Assembly (NCBI GenBank): GCA_037954325.1
Contig: JBBMNZ010000030.1
Coordinates: forward strand, 795,001 to 859,000
Length of the DNA: 64,000 nucleotides
Source of the DNA: Fistularia commersonii
Lineage: Eukaryota; Chordata; Actinopteri; Syngnathiformes; Fistulariidae
Reading direction: 5' to 3'
Shown here: positions 1-11,909 of the stretch, one piece after another
How the letters are laid out: every line of letters begins with the position of its first letter
How positions within the stretch are numbered: position 1 is the first letter of the stretch
Made by a program: the position numbers and the translations under genes
Notes under the pieces: model-generated
Database searches by the model: none
Told to the model about the DNA's origin: nothing
Seen by the model: only the letters and a program-made list of their open reading frames with translations

Positions 1-302
1 AACAAGATTATTCTCATTACACAGTTATTATGCTTATTACATAGTTATTGCACTGTTGCTACAATTGAGATGTTGACAGAAGGTTGAGAAGGTTGAGAAG
101 GTTGCTGGAAGGAACGCGGGAACCGACGTCCAAAAAGGTTCACGTCCCGCCTCCTCCGGCTCACGTCTTGCCGGTTCGTGGCTTGAGTTGTGTTTCCATG
201 ACTACTGCGGGCGTCGTCGGGTCGCTAACGCGTCGGATGAACGCCGGCGTGACGCCGGACGGTGGGATTTTCGACCGTAATGACGACGCCCTCTTCTGTC
301 AG

Positions 303-1358
303 CCCGCAGCCTGCGCCTCAGCCCGTGGGAGAGCCGCATCGTGGAGCGCCTGATGACGCCGACGTTGTCCTTCCTCGCTCGCAGCCGCAGCGCCGCCACC
401 CTCCTCAACAGCAGCGACTCCCGTGAGTGACAGCATGGACGCCGTCTTCTCCTCCCGCTGCTCGGAGGCCTTCGCCCATTGGTTTGCACCTCCTGCAAAC
501 GTTCACCCTCTCATTCACGTGTCACACAGAAGATGCGACCGTTCACTCGTTCATTTCAACCACTCACCCTCTATTTCACAAATCGCATAGGGACATTCAC
601 CCTGTCATACATCTGATACCTACATTTAACCCTCATATTATGTTTAGGGTCAATTTGACCCAATGGGTGAAATTGACCCTTAACATAATATGAGGTTAAG
701 CATTCACTCCCTCATTCACACCTCATATGGGGACATGCAACCATTCATGCATTAATAAACAAACACAACAATTCATTCACATATCATTTAAATATACTGC
801 TCAAAAAAAGAAGGGAACACTTGAACAACACAATGTAACTCCAAGTCAATCACCCTTGTGTGAAATCATAGTGTCCACTCAGGAAGCAACACAGATTCAT
901 TTGGACTTGTTTTAAGGACATTACATCAAAGTTGGATCAGCCTGGAGTTTGTTTTTACACTTTAATGTTTAGTGTGATTCCTAATCCAGACCTCCATGGG
1001 TTGATACAATTGATTTCCATTGATCATTTTTGTGTGATTTTGTTGTCAGCACATTCAACTGTGTAAAGAGCAAAGTATTTCATAAGAATATTTCATTCAT
1101 TTAGATCTAGGATGTGTTTTTTAAGTGTTCCCTTTAGTTTTTTGAGCAGTGTACTTACAGCCATTCATCATCTCACTCACATGTTATGAAGAGATGCAGC
1201 ATTTCTGCTCATTGACAAGAAATAAGAGACATTCATTCATTCATTCACCCATTCATGCTCCAGAAGACAATTGGACTGCCAGCACGCCACTCTGAACCCC
1301 AGTGTGTTTAATGTCACCCCGCATGGTGTGTGTGTGGTTTTCATGTCACCCTGCACGC

Positions 1359-1426
<68 letters not shown>

Positions 1427-1582
1427 AGACTCTCACCACTGCTCCCGTTCAGCCTCGGCCAGCCCGCTGAACGCCTGCTCCCACCAGCACCAGAACCCGG
1501 CCGAGCGCTGGAGGATCTCCTCCGCCAGCACGCCAGATATCACCCAGCGGCAGCACCGGAGGAACTCCACACCGGTAGGTGG

Positions 1583-1633
<51 letters not shown>

Positions 1634-3976
1634 CGTGTGTGGAGATATGCCTTGCCAGAAAATTCTCCACTGAGGGGAGAGATGCTCGACTTCTCAGTCC
1701 CCTTGTAGATCAGAGCATGGAAACGCCCCAGTAGTTGCTAGGCAACCGCATCCCACTCCAGGAGGTAACCCTGGTAACACCAGAAGTTGCATCTGTGACC
1801 AGAAGTTAGCAGATTCACAGCAAAACATTGGCCAGGCTAGGCTACGCTAGGCTAGGCTAGGCTAGGCTAGTGACGCTCCGCATGGCAGAATGTGAGAACT
1901 GGTGTTTCCGTCTCCCAGGTGGACAAGAAGAAGAAGGAAAAGAAAGACAAGGAGCGGGAGAACGAGAAGGAGAAGAACGCCCTCGCCAAGGAGAAGGTGC
2001 AGAAGAGGAGGCTGACGGCGCCGCCGGCCGTCCCGGCCCCGCGGGCCCAGCTGGAGCCCAGGTACTTCCAGGACGGGTCGGCGTGACATCTAGCCGTGGT
2101 TCCACAGGTTCCTCGCTTCTCCTGCTGATGCATCTCCGTCTCCTCCTTCCCCCGTCAGCACGCCGAGGCCTAAAAACAGGCCGCCGTCACCGGCGCCGCC
2201 CAAGAGCCGCCCGCTGTCGCCCATGGTGGCGGCGCCGGCCCCCAAGACGCCCGCCAGTAAGAAGACCCCGCCCCCCGGGCCGAAGCCCCGCCCCAAACGG
2301 GCGCAGACGCCCGCCAGGGTGCAGCCGCAGCCCGTAGCCGCCGTCGCCGTGGAAACCACCCCCAAACCCCAGCCGGAGAAGAAAAGTAAGCGCACCCATC
2401 CCGGGAAGAGGCGCCCGCCACATAACGTAGCCATGAAACGCAGCCGCCATCTTTGCTCCTCAGATCCGGGTGACCTTCCCGTCACGGCGGCGTCCTCCAC
2501 CCCCGTCTCCACCCTCAGCCCGGAGGATGCAGGAGCTGCGCCCGCCGCCGCCGCCGTGGCAACTGAAGCGCCAGCTGCAGCCGCCGCCACACCAGCTACA
2601 CCCGCTACCGCTACACCCGTTGCTACCGCTACACCCGTCGCTACCGCTACACCGCCCGCTGCCGCTGCTAGCAGGCCGTCGGCCGGCACCAACGACCCGG
2701 AGGAGGCGGCTCGCGTCCTGGCGGAGAATCGGCGGCAGGCGAGGGAGCAGCGCGAGCGGGAGGAGCAGGAGCGCCTGGAGCAGGAGCAGAGGAACAGGTA
2801 GACGGATGAAGGTCGGCTCCTCCTTCCAGAGGAGGTGCTGGTCTTCACCTCCACCTCCCCGTCCAGGGCGCTGAGGGAGGAGGCGGCGGCCCGCGAGGCG
2901 GAGGAGCGGAAGCGTCGCGAGGAGGAGGCTCGCTTCATGGCGGAGCAGCAGCGGCAGCGAGATCTGGCCCAGCGAGCTCGCCAGGAGGAGGAGGAGCGGC
3001 GGCGGTTGCAGGCCGAGCAGGAGGAGAACCGGCGGCTGCAGAAGCAGGTGAGGAGAAGCTCGCCGCCCCGACCCCTCCCCCGCCGGATCCCGCTCGCCAT
3101 CTGCGCGGATTACGGCTCACGCCGGCGCCGCTGGTAGATTAAACGGCGATCGGAAGCCCCTCGTCTGCCAGCTGGTGACCTCCATACCGGCCGAGGGGGA
3201 CCGTTGTCGCCGTGGCGACGCCGAAACATCCCCATAGATGTTGGATGAACATCTGTGGGTCTTCTCCTCAGAGGGAGGAGGCGGAGGCCAAAGCCCGGGA
3301 GGAGGCGGAGCAGCAGCGCATGGAGCGCGAGAAGCACTTCCAGAAGGAGGAGCAGGAGCGTCTGGAGAGGAAGAAGGTGAGGGATGAAGGTGTGAGGAGC
3401 TCGCGGGAGGTCCACGCCGCCGCCGCCGCCGCCCGGGAGCCTGACGGAGCGCATGTCCTCTGCTCCAGCGCCTGGAGGAGATCATGAAGAGGACCAGGAG
3501 GAGCGACGGCGGCGAGAAGGCGGGAGCGGCGCCTTCCTGTCCGCAGCAGAGGGAGGCCAAGGCGTCGCCGCGGCTCAACGGCCAGGACGCGGCGCCCACC
3601 AAGGGTAACGCCACATCCCATAATAACCCCGCCGTCCTGCCTGAGCGGCGCTTCCTAACTCTCTCATTGGTCCCTCAGCCGGGGGGAGCCTCCTGAACCC
3701 CAACGCCGCCGTCTTCAACCCGTCCGGCGCCGCCCCGGCGCCGCTGGTCAACGGGGCCCCGCCCCCCGCGCACCACAACGGCGTCTCGGCCAATGGGGAG
3801 CCGGCTGACTTTGAAGGGGCGGAGCCTTTCATGATGAAGCCCGGCCCGATGAAGCCGCAGCACGTCGCACGTAAGGGGGCGGGGCCGACGCGTAAAGGGG
3901 CGGGGCCAGAGCTGGCAGGGGCTCGCTAGAGCGGCGCCATGACCGTTTCCTCCTCCGTCCTGCAGGGGTCCTGTGA
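303..3976 (+). CDS. map7d1: MAP7 domain-containing protein 1, 3' part of gene (partial at 5' end)
   Basis: This is a microtubule-binding cytoplasmic protein of the MAP7/ensconsin family; family members recruit and activate kinesin-1. Ten coding exons were read: 303-422, 1429-1574, 1919-2061, 2159-2385, 2464-2797, 2867-3047, 3272-3376, 3469-3604, 3679-3870 and 3966-3976. All junctions are GT-AG and the frame is continuous, giving about 530 residues to the TGA at 3974. The first exon carries the family motif LSPWESRIVERLMTPTLSF followed by LARSRSAATL. Next come a Ser-rich linker, a Lys/Glu block (VDKKKKEKKDKERENEKEK), a Pro/Ala/Thr-rich disordered stretch with (ATPV) repeats, and a long Arg/Glu coiled coil (AENRRQAREQREREEQERL) that is the MAP7 domain. 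The protein ends in ARVL, comparable to the EVL end of human MAP7D1. The last exon is only 11 nt. Upstream exons lie outside the window. Placement beside THRAP3 favours MAP7D1 over MAP7, MAP7D2 and MAP7D3. Confidence 0.93.
626..699. mobile_element. Short palindromic MITE flanked by TTAA
   Basis: A near-perfect inverted repeat lies between two TTAA tetranucleotides (626-629 and 696-699). The left arm begins CCCTCATATTATGTTTAGGG and the right arm is its complement, with a central AATGGGT-type loop. TTAA target duplication with CCC termini is typical of piggyBac-type non-autonomous elements. That assignment is inference, because no transposase is present. It lies in a MAP7D1 intron. Confidence 0.7.
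793..1153. mobile_element. Non-autonomous Tc1/mariner-like element (internal deletion)
   Basis: Both ends match as inverted termini: TACTGCTCAAAAAAA on the left and the complement TTTTTTGAGCAGTGTA on the right, beside TA dinucleotides. The subterminal text (AGGGAACACTTGAACAACAC on the left; GTGTTCCC on the right) matches a widespread fish and amphibian Tc1-like family as I recall it. At about 360 bp it has lost the transposase. It lies within a MAP7D1 intron. Confidence 0.8.
1362..1420. repeat. (TG)n microsatellite
   Basis: Almost pure TG dinucleotide tract ending just before the polypyrimidine/AG acceptor (CCCTCAG) of the MAP7D1 exon at 1429. A matching (CA)n tract follows the same exon at about 1586-1630, so this 146-nt exon is bracketed by complementary dinucleotide runs. 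Confidence 0.97.
1586..1630. repeat. (CA)n microsatellite
   Basis: Pure CA tract starting about 11 nt after the donor of the MAP7D1 exon that ends at 1574. Confidence 0.97.
1834..1870. repeat. GCTAG pentamer tract
   Basis: Tandem GGCTA/GCTAG units, about seven copies, in the intron just upstream of the MAP7D1 exon at 1919. Confidence 0.85.
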
Positions 3977-4225
3977 TTGGCCACGCCGCCGCCGGACCCA
4001 CAGTGTGCCAAACAGATGCGTGGCGCCCGCCGTGCGAGGAAGGGGCGGCGCCGAATGGCACCTTAAAAAGAAAAACAACAAAAAAAACAACTGCCTGCAT
4101 AACAACTTTTAGAACAAACATCCCGGAAAGCGTCAAATCACACAGTGGGTGTTACTACTATGTTATTACCATGTTATTACTGTGTCGTTACAATGTCGTT
4201 ATCTTAAGTTCAACCGTGTGTGATG

Positions 4226-4227
4226 AA

Positions 4228-4271
<44 letters not shown>

Positions 4272-4357
4272 GGTGTGTGTTTGTTGTGCTTGTTTTGATT
4301 TATTGAGTTATTTAACACGGGAGCTTTTTTGACAGGACTGTGTGTGCGTGTGTGCGT

Positions 4358-4409
<52 letters not shown>

Positions 4410-4757
4410 CGGGGTGGGGGAAATGTCGCCCCCTGCAGGGGAGCCGGGAAATAAAGCTTTACAAAAAGGGAACGTGTGTGTGTGTGTGTGTGTGTGCGAG
4501 TTTCCTGCTTCCATCCACCAACCTGTCAATCAACATACATCACAATAAGAGGCCACGCCCACAGGAAGTGGAGTTCAATGGATAAAAGTGATCAGTGATT
4601 GATAAGTAAAATCATTTGATGTTTAGAGATCAATACATTTGCAGGCCCTCCTGCAGGAGGCAGCACCAGACCGCTGAAGCTCAGGAGGTCCACCAGTTCA
4701 GAAGATGTTCTGGTCTGGCTGCCTCTGCACTTGTCAATCAAACCCTGATCCTGGAGA

Positions 4758-4818
<61 letters not shown>

Positions 4819-5356
4819 GGCCTCCTCCACGCCACCTTTGCAGCTCCACGTCTCCTCCATCTCGCTGAAGCTCTCCCCCTGGAGACCAGCTGAACTTCTC
4901 CAAGGACCTTCAGGTCTGCTCTCCAGCGCTGAAGATCGATTGATAAGTGATCAAGCGATCAAGCGATCGTCATAAAGTTTGAATTTTACCTTTAAATCCA
5001 AATTCTCAGATAAAAATACGAATTTAGATGAAAGTCTGACTTGGTATTGATTCTGAATTCTGTGATTTAGAGACTGAATTTAATTGAATGTTTGAATTCT
5101 GGGATTAAAAGTCTTCTTTCATTCAGGCTTTCATCTGAGAACTTCAAGTATGAGTTGAGATGGAGCTCTGACTTGTGAGGAGGACAGGAGAAGCTTCACA
5201 GAGACCAGGGAGGAGGAGGAGGAGAAGAAGAAGAAGAAGAAGAAGAAGAAGAAGAAGAAGAAGAAGAAGAAGAAGAAGAAGAAGAAGAAGAAGAAGAAGA
5301 GGAGGAGCATTGAAAGGATTTATTGACTTTATCTTCATCTGGGTCAGGACAACTTG

Positions 5357-5399
<43 letters not shown>

Positions 5400-5544
5400 T
5401 GTGAATGCGTGTTTTTCTGTGTGTGTACGTGTCTGTGTGTGTGTGTGCATGCATTTCTCTGTGTGTTTGTTATTGTGTGTGTGTGTATTTACCTTGATCT
5501 TGCAATCAACCCATGAACCCCCCTCCCTTGTTTGCAGTGTATGT

Positions 5545-5587
<43 letters not shown>

Positions 5588-5700
5588 GTGAACCCGTGCA
5601 GGTCTTCAGAGGAGGAGGAGCCTCCATGTGTTCCTCTGCAGGGTCAAAGTTCAGACGGGCTGGTTTGTGATTCCTGTCACAGTAACACATTAACCTGTGG

Positions 5701-5762
<62 letters not shown>

Positions 5763-5838
5763 CTACCCAAAGTGAAAGTTCAGACCTTATTTCTCATCTC
5801 CATGCTAAGAGAAATCTGGATGACGGTTTAAACGCCAC

Positions 5839-5872
<34 letters not shown>
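4226..5872. repeat. Cluster of dinucleotide and trinucleotide microsatellites
   Basis: Tracts are: TG at 4226-4262, 4340-4407, 4470-4497, 5359-5398 and 5550-5586; CA at 4757-4814, 5702-5760 and 5841-5872; and (GAA/AGA)n at about 5226-5300. Long open frames here (poly-Cys/Val, poly-His/Thr, poly-Leu, poly-Arg) come entirely from these repeats. I see no gene between the MAP7D1 3' end and the THRAP3 promoter. Confidence 0.95.
4450..4455 (+). promoter_or_regulatory. map7d1: Candidate poly(A) signal of MAP7D1
   Basis: AATAAA about 475 nt after the MAP7D1 stop codon, giving a 3' UTR of ordinary length that contains two TG tracts (4226-4262 and 4340-4407). No better AATAAA occurs between the stop and this site. 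Confidence 0.55.
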
Positions 5873-5875
<3 letters not shown>

Positions 5876-6309
5876 ATACTTTTCTACCCCTACCTGGTCT
5901 CAGTTTGAGTTTAGATGGTCTTCACTGATCTTTGCCGTCCTCATCTGGCTTTCAGCAATTCCCACTGATCTTCATGAACCTCCACTGAGGAGCAGCTGCT
6001 CCCCAAACATCTGAGAGGAACATCTCAGGAAAGCCCCACAGGCTGCAGGTCCGGCTCTCCGTCCGGGTTCTGAGGTTCTACGTCGCTCCGGCGCACGTTG
6101 TGAGTGTGTGTTCTGCTCCATCACGTGGAACCCATGGTTTCCCCGAGAGTGGACCGGACCTTCAGCGTAACAGTGGACACCTCTGGTGGAACCTCACCTA
6201 CCGCCAGACCAGCAGCACCATGGTGGGGTCATCTGCTGCCTCGGTGCTGAAGAACATCTCTTTCAACAGGACACCTGGCTTTTCTGTTGAAAGTATCTCC
6301 TGGATCTCC

Positions 6310-7570
6310 TGGTCGGTTCATGTTCCTTACACTCCACATGTTCTGCATGTTCCTCACATTCCTCTCCATCCTCATGTTCCACAAGTTTTAATGTTCCTCA
6401 TGTTCCTCACATTTGAATATTACACATGTTCTTCAGGTTCCTCACATTCCTAAAGTTCTTCCTGATGGTCTTCACGTTCTTCCTGATGTTCTTCATGTTC
6501 CCAGGTTCTCCATGCCTCATGTTTTCATGCCCCATGTTCCTCATGTTCCCCATGTTCTTCACGTTCTTCATGTTCCTCGTGTTTTGATGTTCCTCACATT
6601 TTCATTTTCCTCAAATTCTTCATGTTCCTAATGTTCCTCATGTTCTTGTTCTTCACATTCCTCATGTCTTCATGCCTAATGTTCCTCACGTTCCTCATGT
6701 TCCTGATGTTCTTCACGTTTTTAGGTTCTACATGTTTCTCATGTTTTCGTGCCCCATGTTCTTCACATTCCTCACATTTCCATTTTTCTCGTATTCCTCA
6801 CGTTCCTAATGTCCTTATGTTCTTCACATTTCATTTTCCTCACTTTCTACATGTTTCTCACATTTTCATGCCCCATGTTCCTCAGGTTCCTCAGGTTCCT
6901 CATGTTCCCCATTCTCCTCATGTTCCCAATGTTCTTCACGTTCTTCATGTTCCTTATATTTTGATGTTCCTCACATTTTCATTTTCCTCAAATTCCTCAC
7001 GTTCCTTATGTTCCTAATGTTCTTCATGGCCTTCTGTTCTTCATGTTTCATGTTCCTCATGTTCCTCATGTTCCTAATGTTCTTCATGGTCTTCTGTTCT
7101 TCACGTTTCATGTTCCTCACATTCCTCATGTTCTTCATGTTCTTCACGTTCTTCATGTTCCTCATGTTTTGATGTACCTCACATTTTCATTTTCCTCAAA
7201 TTCCTCATGTTCCTAATGTTCTTCATGGTCTTCTGTTCTTCACGTTTCATGTTCCTCACGTTCCTCACGTTCCTCACGTTCCTCATGTTCTTCATGTTCT
7301 TCACGTTCTTCATGTTCCTCATGTTTTGATGTTCCTCACATTTTCATTTTCCTCAAATTCTTCATGTTCCTCATGTTTTCATGCCTCAATTTCCTCACGT
7401 TCCTCATGTTCCTAATGTTTTTCATGGCCTTCTGTTCTTCATTATTCATGTTCCTCACGTTCCTCACGTTCCTAATGTTCTTCATGGTCTTCTGTTCTCC
7501 ATGTTTCATGTTCCTCATGTTCCTCATGTTCCTCATGTTCCTCATGTTCCTCGTGTTCCTCAGGAGCCTT
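6310..7570. repeat. Degenerate 9-bp minisatellite (TTCCTCATG family), about 1.26 kb
   Basis: The segment is built from nonamers TTCCTCATG/TTCCTCACG/TTCTTCATG. A longer unit containing TTTTGATGTTCCTCACATTT recurs at about 6582, 6959, 7167 and 7324, so there is higher-order structure with spacings of about 157-377 bp. Because the unit is a multiple of three, both strands stay open over long stretches (MFLMFLMFL on +, MRNMRNMRN on -). These frames are by-products of the repeat. Confidence 0.93.
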
Positions 7571-8587
7571 TCCCCTCATCCATTTATGTTTGTCTTGAAT
7601 CACAATTTTTGATTTGATGGCAGCTGCTCATCTACTGGCTGGTTGTCATGGTAACAGGCTTGAGCCAGGTTTCCTCCTAAAGAGAGTGATGAGCAGGAAG
7701 TTGCCTTCTAGAACCAGAGCAGGAAAAGGGCAGGGCGGGTGGAGATGAAGGTGGAGATGAAGGTGGGTGGGGTTTCTGCTGACCCCTTTAGACGCCATGG
7801 AAACACAGATGGAGCTCCAAAGGGGGTTTCAAGCTGTGACGTCACATGATGTAACAGTACATGAGGTACCGTTGGAACGCGCCATTTCACATGGGGGCGG
7901 GGGTGGGTTAAACCACTGGGGCTGAGCGAGAGGGGTGCTTCTCCTCTTTGCTGCAAACCCTCGTGAGCAGAGGTGTTCTCCAGCCATCACCTTCACACCT
8001 TCATTCAGGTGGTCCACCTGGTCTGCCCACAGCTCTCCTCTCGTGGTTCTCCTCGTGGACCTCCCCGCCCCCCCACCGCAGATCTGACCGGTGTGTTTCC
8101 ATGAGTGACACGTCAACATGCATTCACAGAAGGAGGTGAGATGGTGAGATGGTGAGATGGTGAGGTTCCTCAGGCTCTCCGGCTGAGCAGACCTGAAGCA
8201 GCAGGCTGGCCTCCATCCATGTCTGTGTGAGAACCTCCTGGAGACCACACACCGTAAACAGTGAGTGACAAACAAGGAGACGTGTGTGTGTGTGTGTGTG
8301 TGGTTGTCACGGCAACACAACCCCCCCTGAGCGGCACTCAGGTTGGAATCCATCTCAGTGATCGGGGGCGTTATGTGGCTTAGTCGGGTAAAAATAGTCA
8401 ACACCCCCACTCCCCGAGCTTTTCTGAAGGACAGCTGTGGGTCAGAGGGGGAGCAGACACATCTCCTCCTGGTTGGACAAAGAGAAGCACGGGAGAAGGT
8501 CCAGCTTTGAAATGTTAAAGGGCCATAAACAGTGACTGGTGAAGGAGCCCATTATCCCCAAAGAATGTGCTCTCACTGGGAGGTCAT

Positions 8588-8631
<44 letters not shown>

Positions 8632-8880
8632 TGCGACTACACATTGGTGTCTGTTTCAGCCAGAGATGACACGAAACTGCAGAAACACCTACAGAACCTG
8701 GAGGTATCTACCAAACAGCGCTGTAGGCCTGCCTGGTTAGAGTGCAGGTTTATACTATGGTAAATACAGACTGGAGAACTGGGAAAATACAGCTCCAGTG
8801 TGCAGAAGAAAGCTCAGTGCGGTTCTTTTTTATGTTCGAGGGAGTTTACACCCAGATATCAAACATGAAGGAGATACGAG
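7571..8880. other. Intergenic spacer, no gene recognised
   Basis: Unique-looking sequence with a short GGTGAGAT tandem near 8140-8165 and TG tracts at about 8281-8302 and 8589-8630. No exon with a recognisable protein match was found on either strand. Confidence 0.7.
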
Positions 8881-8899
8881 AAGAGGAGATGGTGGGCTG

Positions 8900-9381
8900 T
8901 GAGCGGGATGATGCGCCGGGGTGTGACTGCGCATGCGCCGCCAGCGCCCTGCTTTCGGCTCGACTCCCACCGCAACTCAAATCTCGCGCGACTTGAGTCC
9001 GATCGATTAGCCCCGTGAGCTAACGCTGCGTGACGAACCTCCGCAACCCGAGAACGTTGAAGCCCGAGAAGAAAGAGAAAAAAAAGAACAAAACGCGCGT
9101 TTTTTTCGCGAGGGGTCGACGTCCACCGGGAATCTCCCGTGGATTCGTTCCGTGGGACGGGATCACGAAACACCACCAGCGCCATTTTAGGTCCCGGAGC
9201 CTCCCTTTACTGGGCGGCTGGTCGTCTCTCCCCGAGGAGCTAGGCGGCTAACATCCGTTAGCAGCGGACCGTGAAGCCAGGAAGGAGCAGAGGAGCGGGC
9301 GGCCCGGCCTCCGAGGCGTCTCCACTCTAGCGTCCATTTCAGGCGAGCCGTCGACGGGCGGTGCCGTGAAACCCAGGAAAG
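8900..9381 (+). promoter_or_regulatory. thrap3: CpG-rich promoter and non-coding first exon of THRAP3
   Basis: CpG density rises sharply from about 8900 to 9500. TGCGCATGCGC at 8928-8938 is an NRF1-type palindrome. A donor reading AAAG|GTAACC at 9381/9382 fits a non-coding exon spliced to the acceptor TTTTCCAG at 11880, which lies 29 nt before the THRAP3 start codon. The transcription start itself cannot be placed from sequence. Confidence 0.6.
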
Positions 9382-10869
9382 GTAACCGGGGTTCCCCCGC
9401 CCTCCCTCCGCCGAAGCCGCCGTCGAGCCCCCGCGGCACACGGGGAGATTAGCCGTTAGCGGCTAACTGCGGTTAATGGTCGCGGACCCACGCAGAGCCG
9501 CCGCGAGGAGGGACGTTAACATGGCCGGGCTGGAGGGGAAGCTGCGGGCTCACCGTTCTTCGAGGAAACACGACGCCCTCCTTTTTATTTCATATCATTG
9601 CATTTTATTACTTTTAGCCCGAGCGGCCGCGGCCCGGCGCCACTCGGTGGCCGGAGCTCCAAATGGCGATCGCTGCTTCTCCGACCGTTGAGGAACGAAC
9701 TGCGTGGAGATGTTCGCTCTGGAGGAACCGCGTGGTCGTCCTGTTTTCAATGAATAAAGCTCATTTTTCAAGTCGGGGGTTTACATTCATATTTTTTTCT
9801 ATTCGGCCGCCCCCTCCCTTGTATTGTAATCTAATCCGCGGAGATCCCCATCGATCGATCGATCACCCCGTGGACTGATCTCCACCGGTGATGTCTCGTA
9901 GGTCCTTCCCTCTTTGGTTTCCATCGCAGCTGAAGCTTGTTGGCCTTCCAAACCACTTCCCTTGTGTGGTGAACCACATTGCACACCCCGTGAGCTCCAC
10001 TGGAGCAACACCGAGCTGTGCGGTACCGAGATCTTCCAGGGTGTGAGGTATTTGCAGTCCCCTGGTAGAACTTCACAACTGGACACATGGAGACTTCTGG
10101 GGGGGTCCTGTACCACAGAAGAACGAGCCGCTGCAGCAGCATGTAGATGTGGGTGAACTCAGCTGAGCTCCCTATTTTGAATATTATTCAAAGTGGTTAG
10201 ATGACCCCCTCCCCCGACCTTTAACTCCACCTTCGCTTCTCCGCGACCCCAAGGAGTCCATCTCAGGCGGCACCTGGAGACCCTGTGCGAGCTGAGCGAT
10301 CGGAGTCCGTTGTTAAATTATTTGACCCAGTGGATTTTTATGCTTTCATGAGCTGTTGTGGCGGCGATTAATGGGTGCTTCTTCCTAGGCGGAGGAGAAC
10401 ACCGTCCTGCAGGAAGGTGGAGGAGCAGCCATTGTTTGGCACCTGGCTGTTTACCCCAGAGCAGGCTTTCAGGAGAACATGAGGCAGATAATGAAACCGC
10501 ATCAGCCCGGCCTCCTCCTGCCGCCTCACCAGCGCTTTTTTTTTTTCCCAGCAGAAACTTCCTGGTTTATGTTCCTGTTGTCATGAAAGCATTGTTCATG
10601 CTCCGGTGCTTGAGAGCAACTCCACCTGCTCCGCAGCAGTCCTCCGGTGGATGTTTACTGGAGAAGGAACACGTTTCGGCGGTTAGGATTTAGGGCTGAT
10701 CTCAATCTTTGAAGGTTTTCTGGCCTCCGGGTCCCGGTGACTCCCTGTCAGATCTCGTCAGACGTTTCACCTGACAGACCACAGTGCTTCTGCAGCTCTA
10801 GAACGTTGAGTTTCCGCTTTCCAAGGTGGGGGGTTGGGCGTGTAGAAATGTGGTTCTTGTGTTGTCTGC

Positions 10870-11060
10870 AGGTTCTCAGTCATCCAGGTCATGGTCAATT
10901 CTTGTCACAATCTTCTTGTCGAGGAACGAAGAAGCGTCTTCAAGCGAAGAAAATCAAGTCCAAATGCCACGACAAGAAGATCTTGACCAGGGTTCCTGTG
11001 TTCACGTGGACGTTGTTTGGGCAACATAGGTAGGAATTCTGGAGTTAGAATCTGGATAGG
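10870..11060. repeat. Dispersed repeat fragment, family unassigned
   Basis: Phrases such as TCTCAGTCATCCAGGTCATG and AAATCAAGTCCAAATGCCAC resemble a second segment at about 25990-26120 (AAACCAAGTCCAGATGCCAC) and a reverse copy of the first phrase near 32910-32930. The three share a dispersed fish repeat. It lies in THRAP3 intron 1. Confidence 0.5.
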
Positions 11061-11909
11061 CAAGACCTGACAACGTACGTCTAAGTCACGCCTAATCCGA
11101 TCTGACAGCATTCAGCTCCAGAAACAGGTTCTCCTGCGTTTCAGTGAGGATTCAGTGCAGGTTTGTATTAATATTTGCTAGGAGCCTGGGTGATGGTGTG
11201 TGTGATGGCCCCAGAAGGAGGTCCTGCTCTCTGTCGCTGACTTGCAGTAACATGTAGCGAGCATGTTGTGCTTTTCACCGGCTGGTGAGGGCCAGTTTGA
11301 ATAGTTTTGGCTTCTTTTCCACCTGTGCAGTGCACGGCGTGAGTCTGGAATGATAAGTCTCGCTGTTGTCAGTGCAGAGCAGAGCAAAGTGAACCAGGAG
11401 GAAAACGTCTCCTGTAACCTTGACCGGCAGTTTATTGGGAACGCTTCATTCCTTCTCCTGAACATCTTCGAACCACCTGTTTCCCCGCTGACAGTTTGTC
11501 CTGCCGTCATCTGAGGTCGGGCGTTGGTTTGCGCCGGCGGGTCTTAATGTTTAGCCGGAACTGGCGGGGGTTTGGCGGCGGGCTGAGCGCCGGCCGCACA
11601 GAAGCCGGGCTCGTGTTTCTGCCGGCTCATGTTTACATACAGCTCTTGACGTCCACCTGTTAGCCGCCTTTGTTAGCACAGCTTGGGGGCTCGACGACAG
11701 GCGGACCGCTATCGGGTTAGCGGATTTGGAACGGTGCCGCCGTGAGATTCCGCTCAATGTCGTCATTCGTTTTTGAAGAAGTCGTCGTTGCTCAACGTTG
11801 TAACCCGCGAGAGCAAACACTGCGTGGGTCGACCTCACCGGACTGTCCCTCCCTCGCCGCCCCTCTCCCATGTTTTCCAGGAGATCTCATTCTGACTTAG
11901 AGAGCGAAG

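Noticed and set aside
2090..3100. 336-codon open frame on the minus strand
   Set aside because: It is antisense to the GC-rich, Arg/Glu/Ala-rich MAP7D1 exons and runs through their introns; the composition explains the lack of stops.
5144..5338. Poly-Leu frame resembling a membrane protein
   Set aside because: Direct translation of the (GAA)n/(CTT)n microsatellite.
9847..9863. ATCGATCGATCGATC run as a regulatory site
   Set aside because: Simple tetranucleotide repeat of four copies with no further context.
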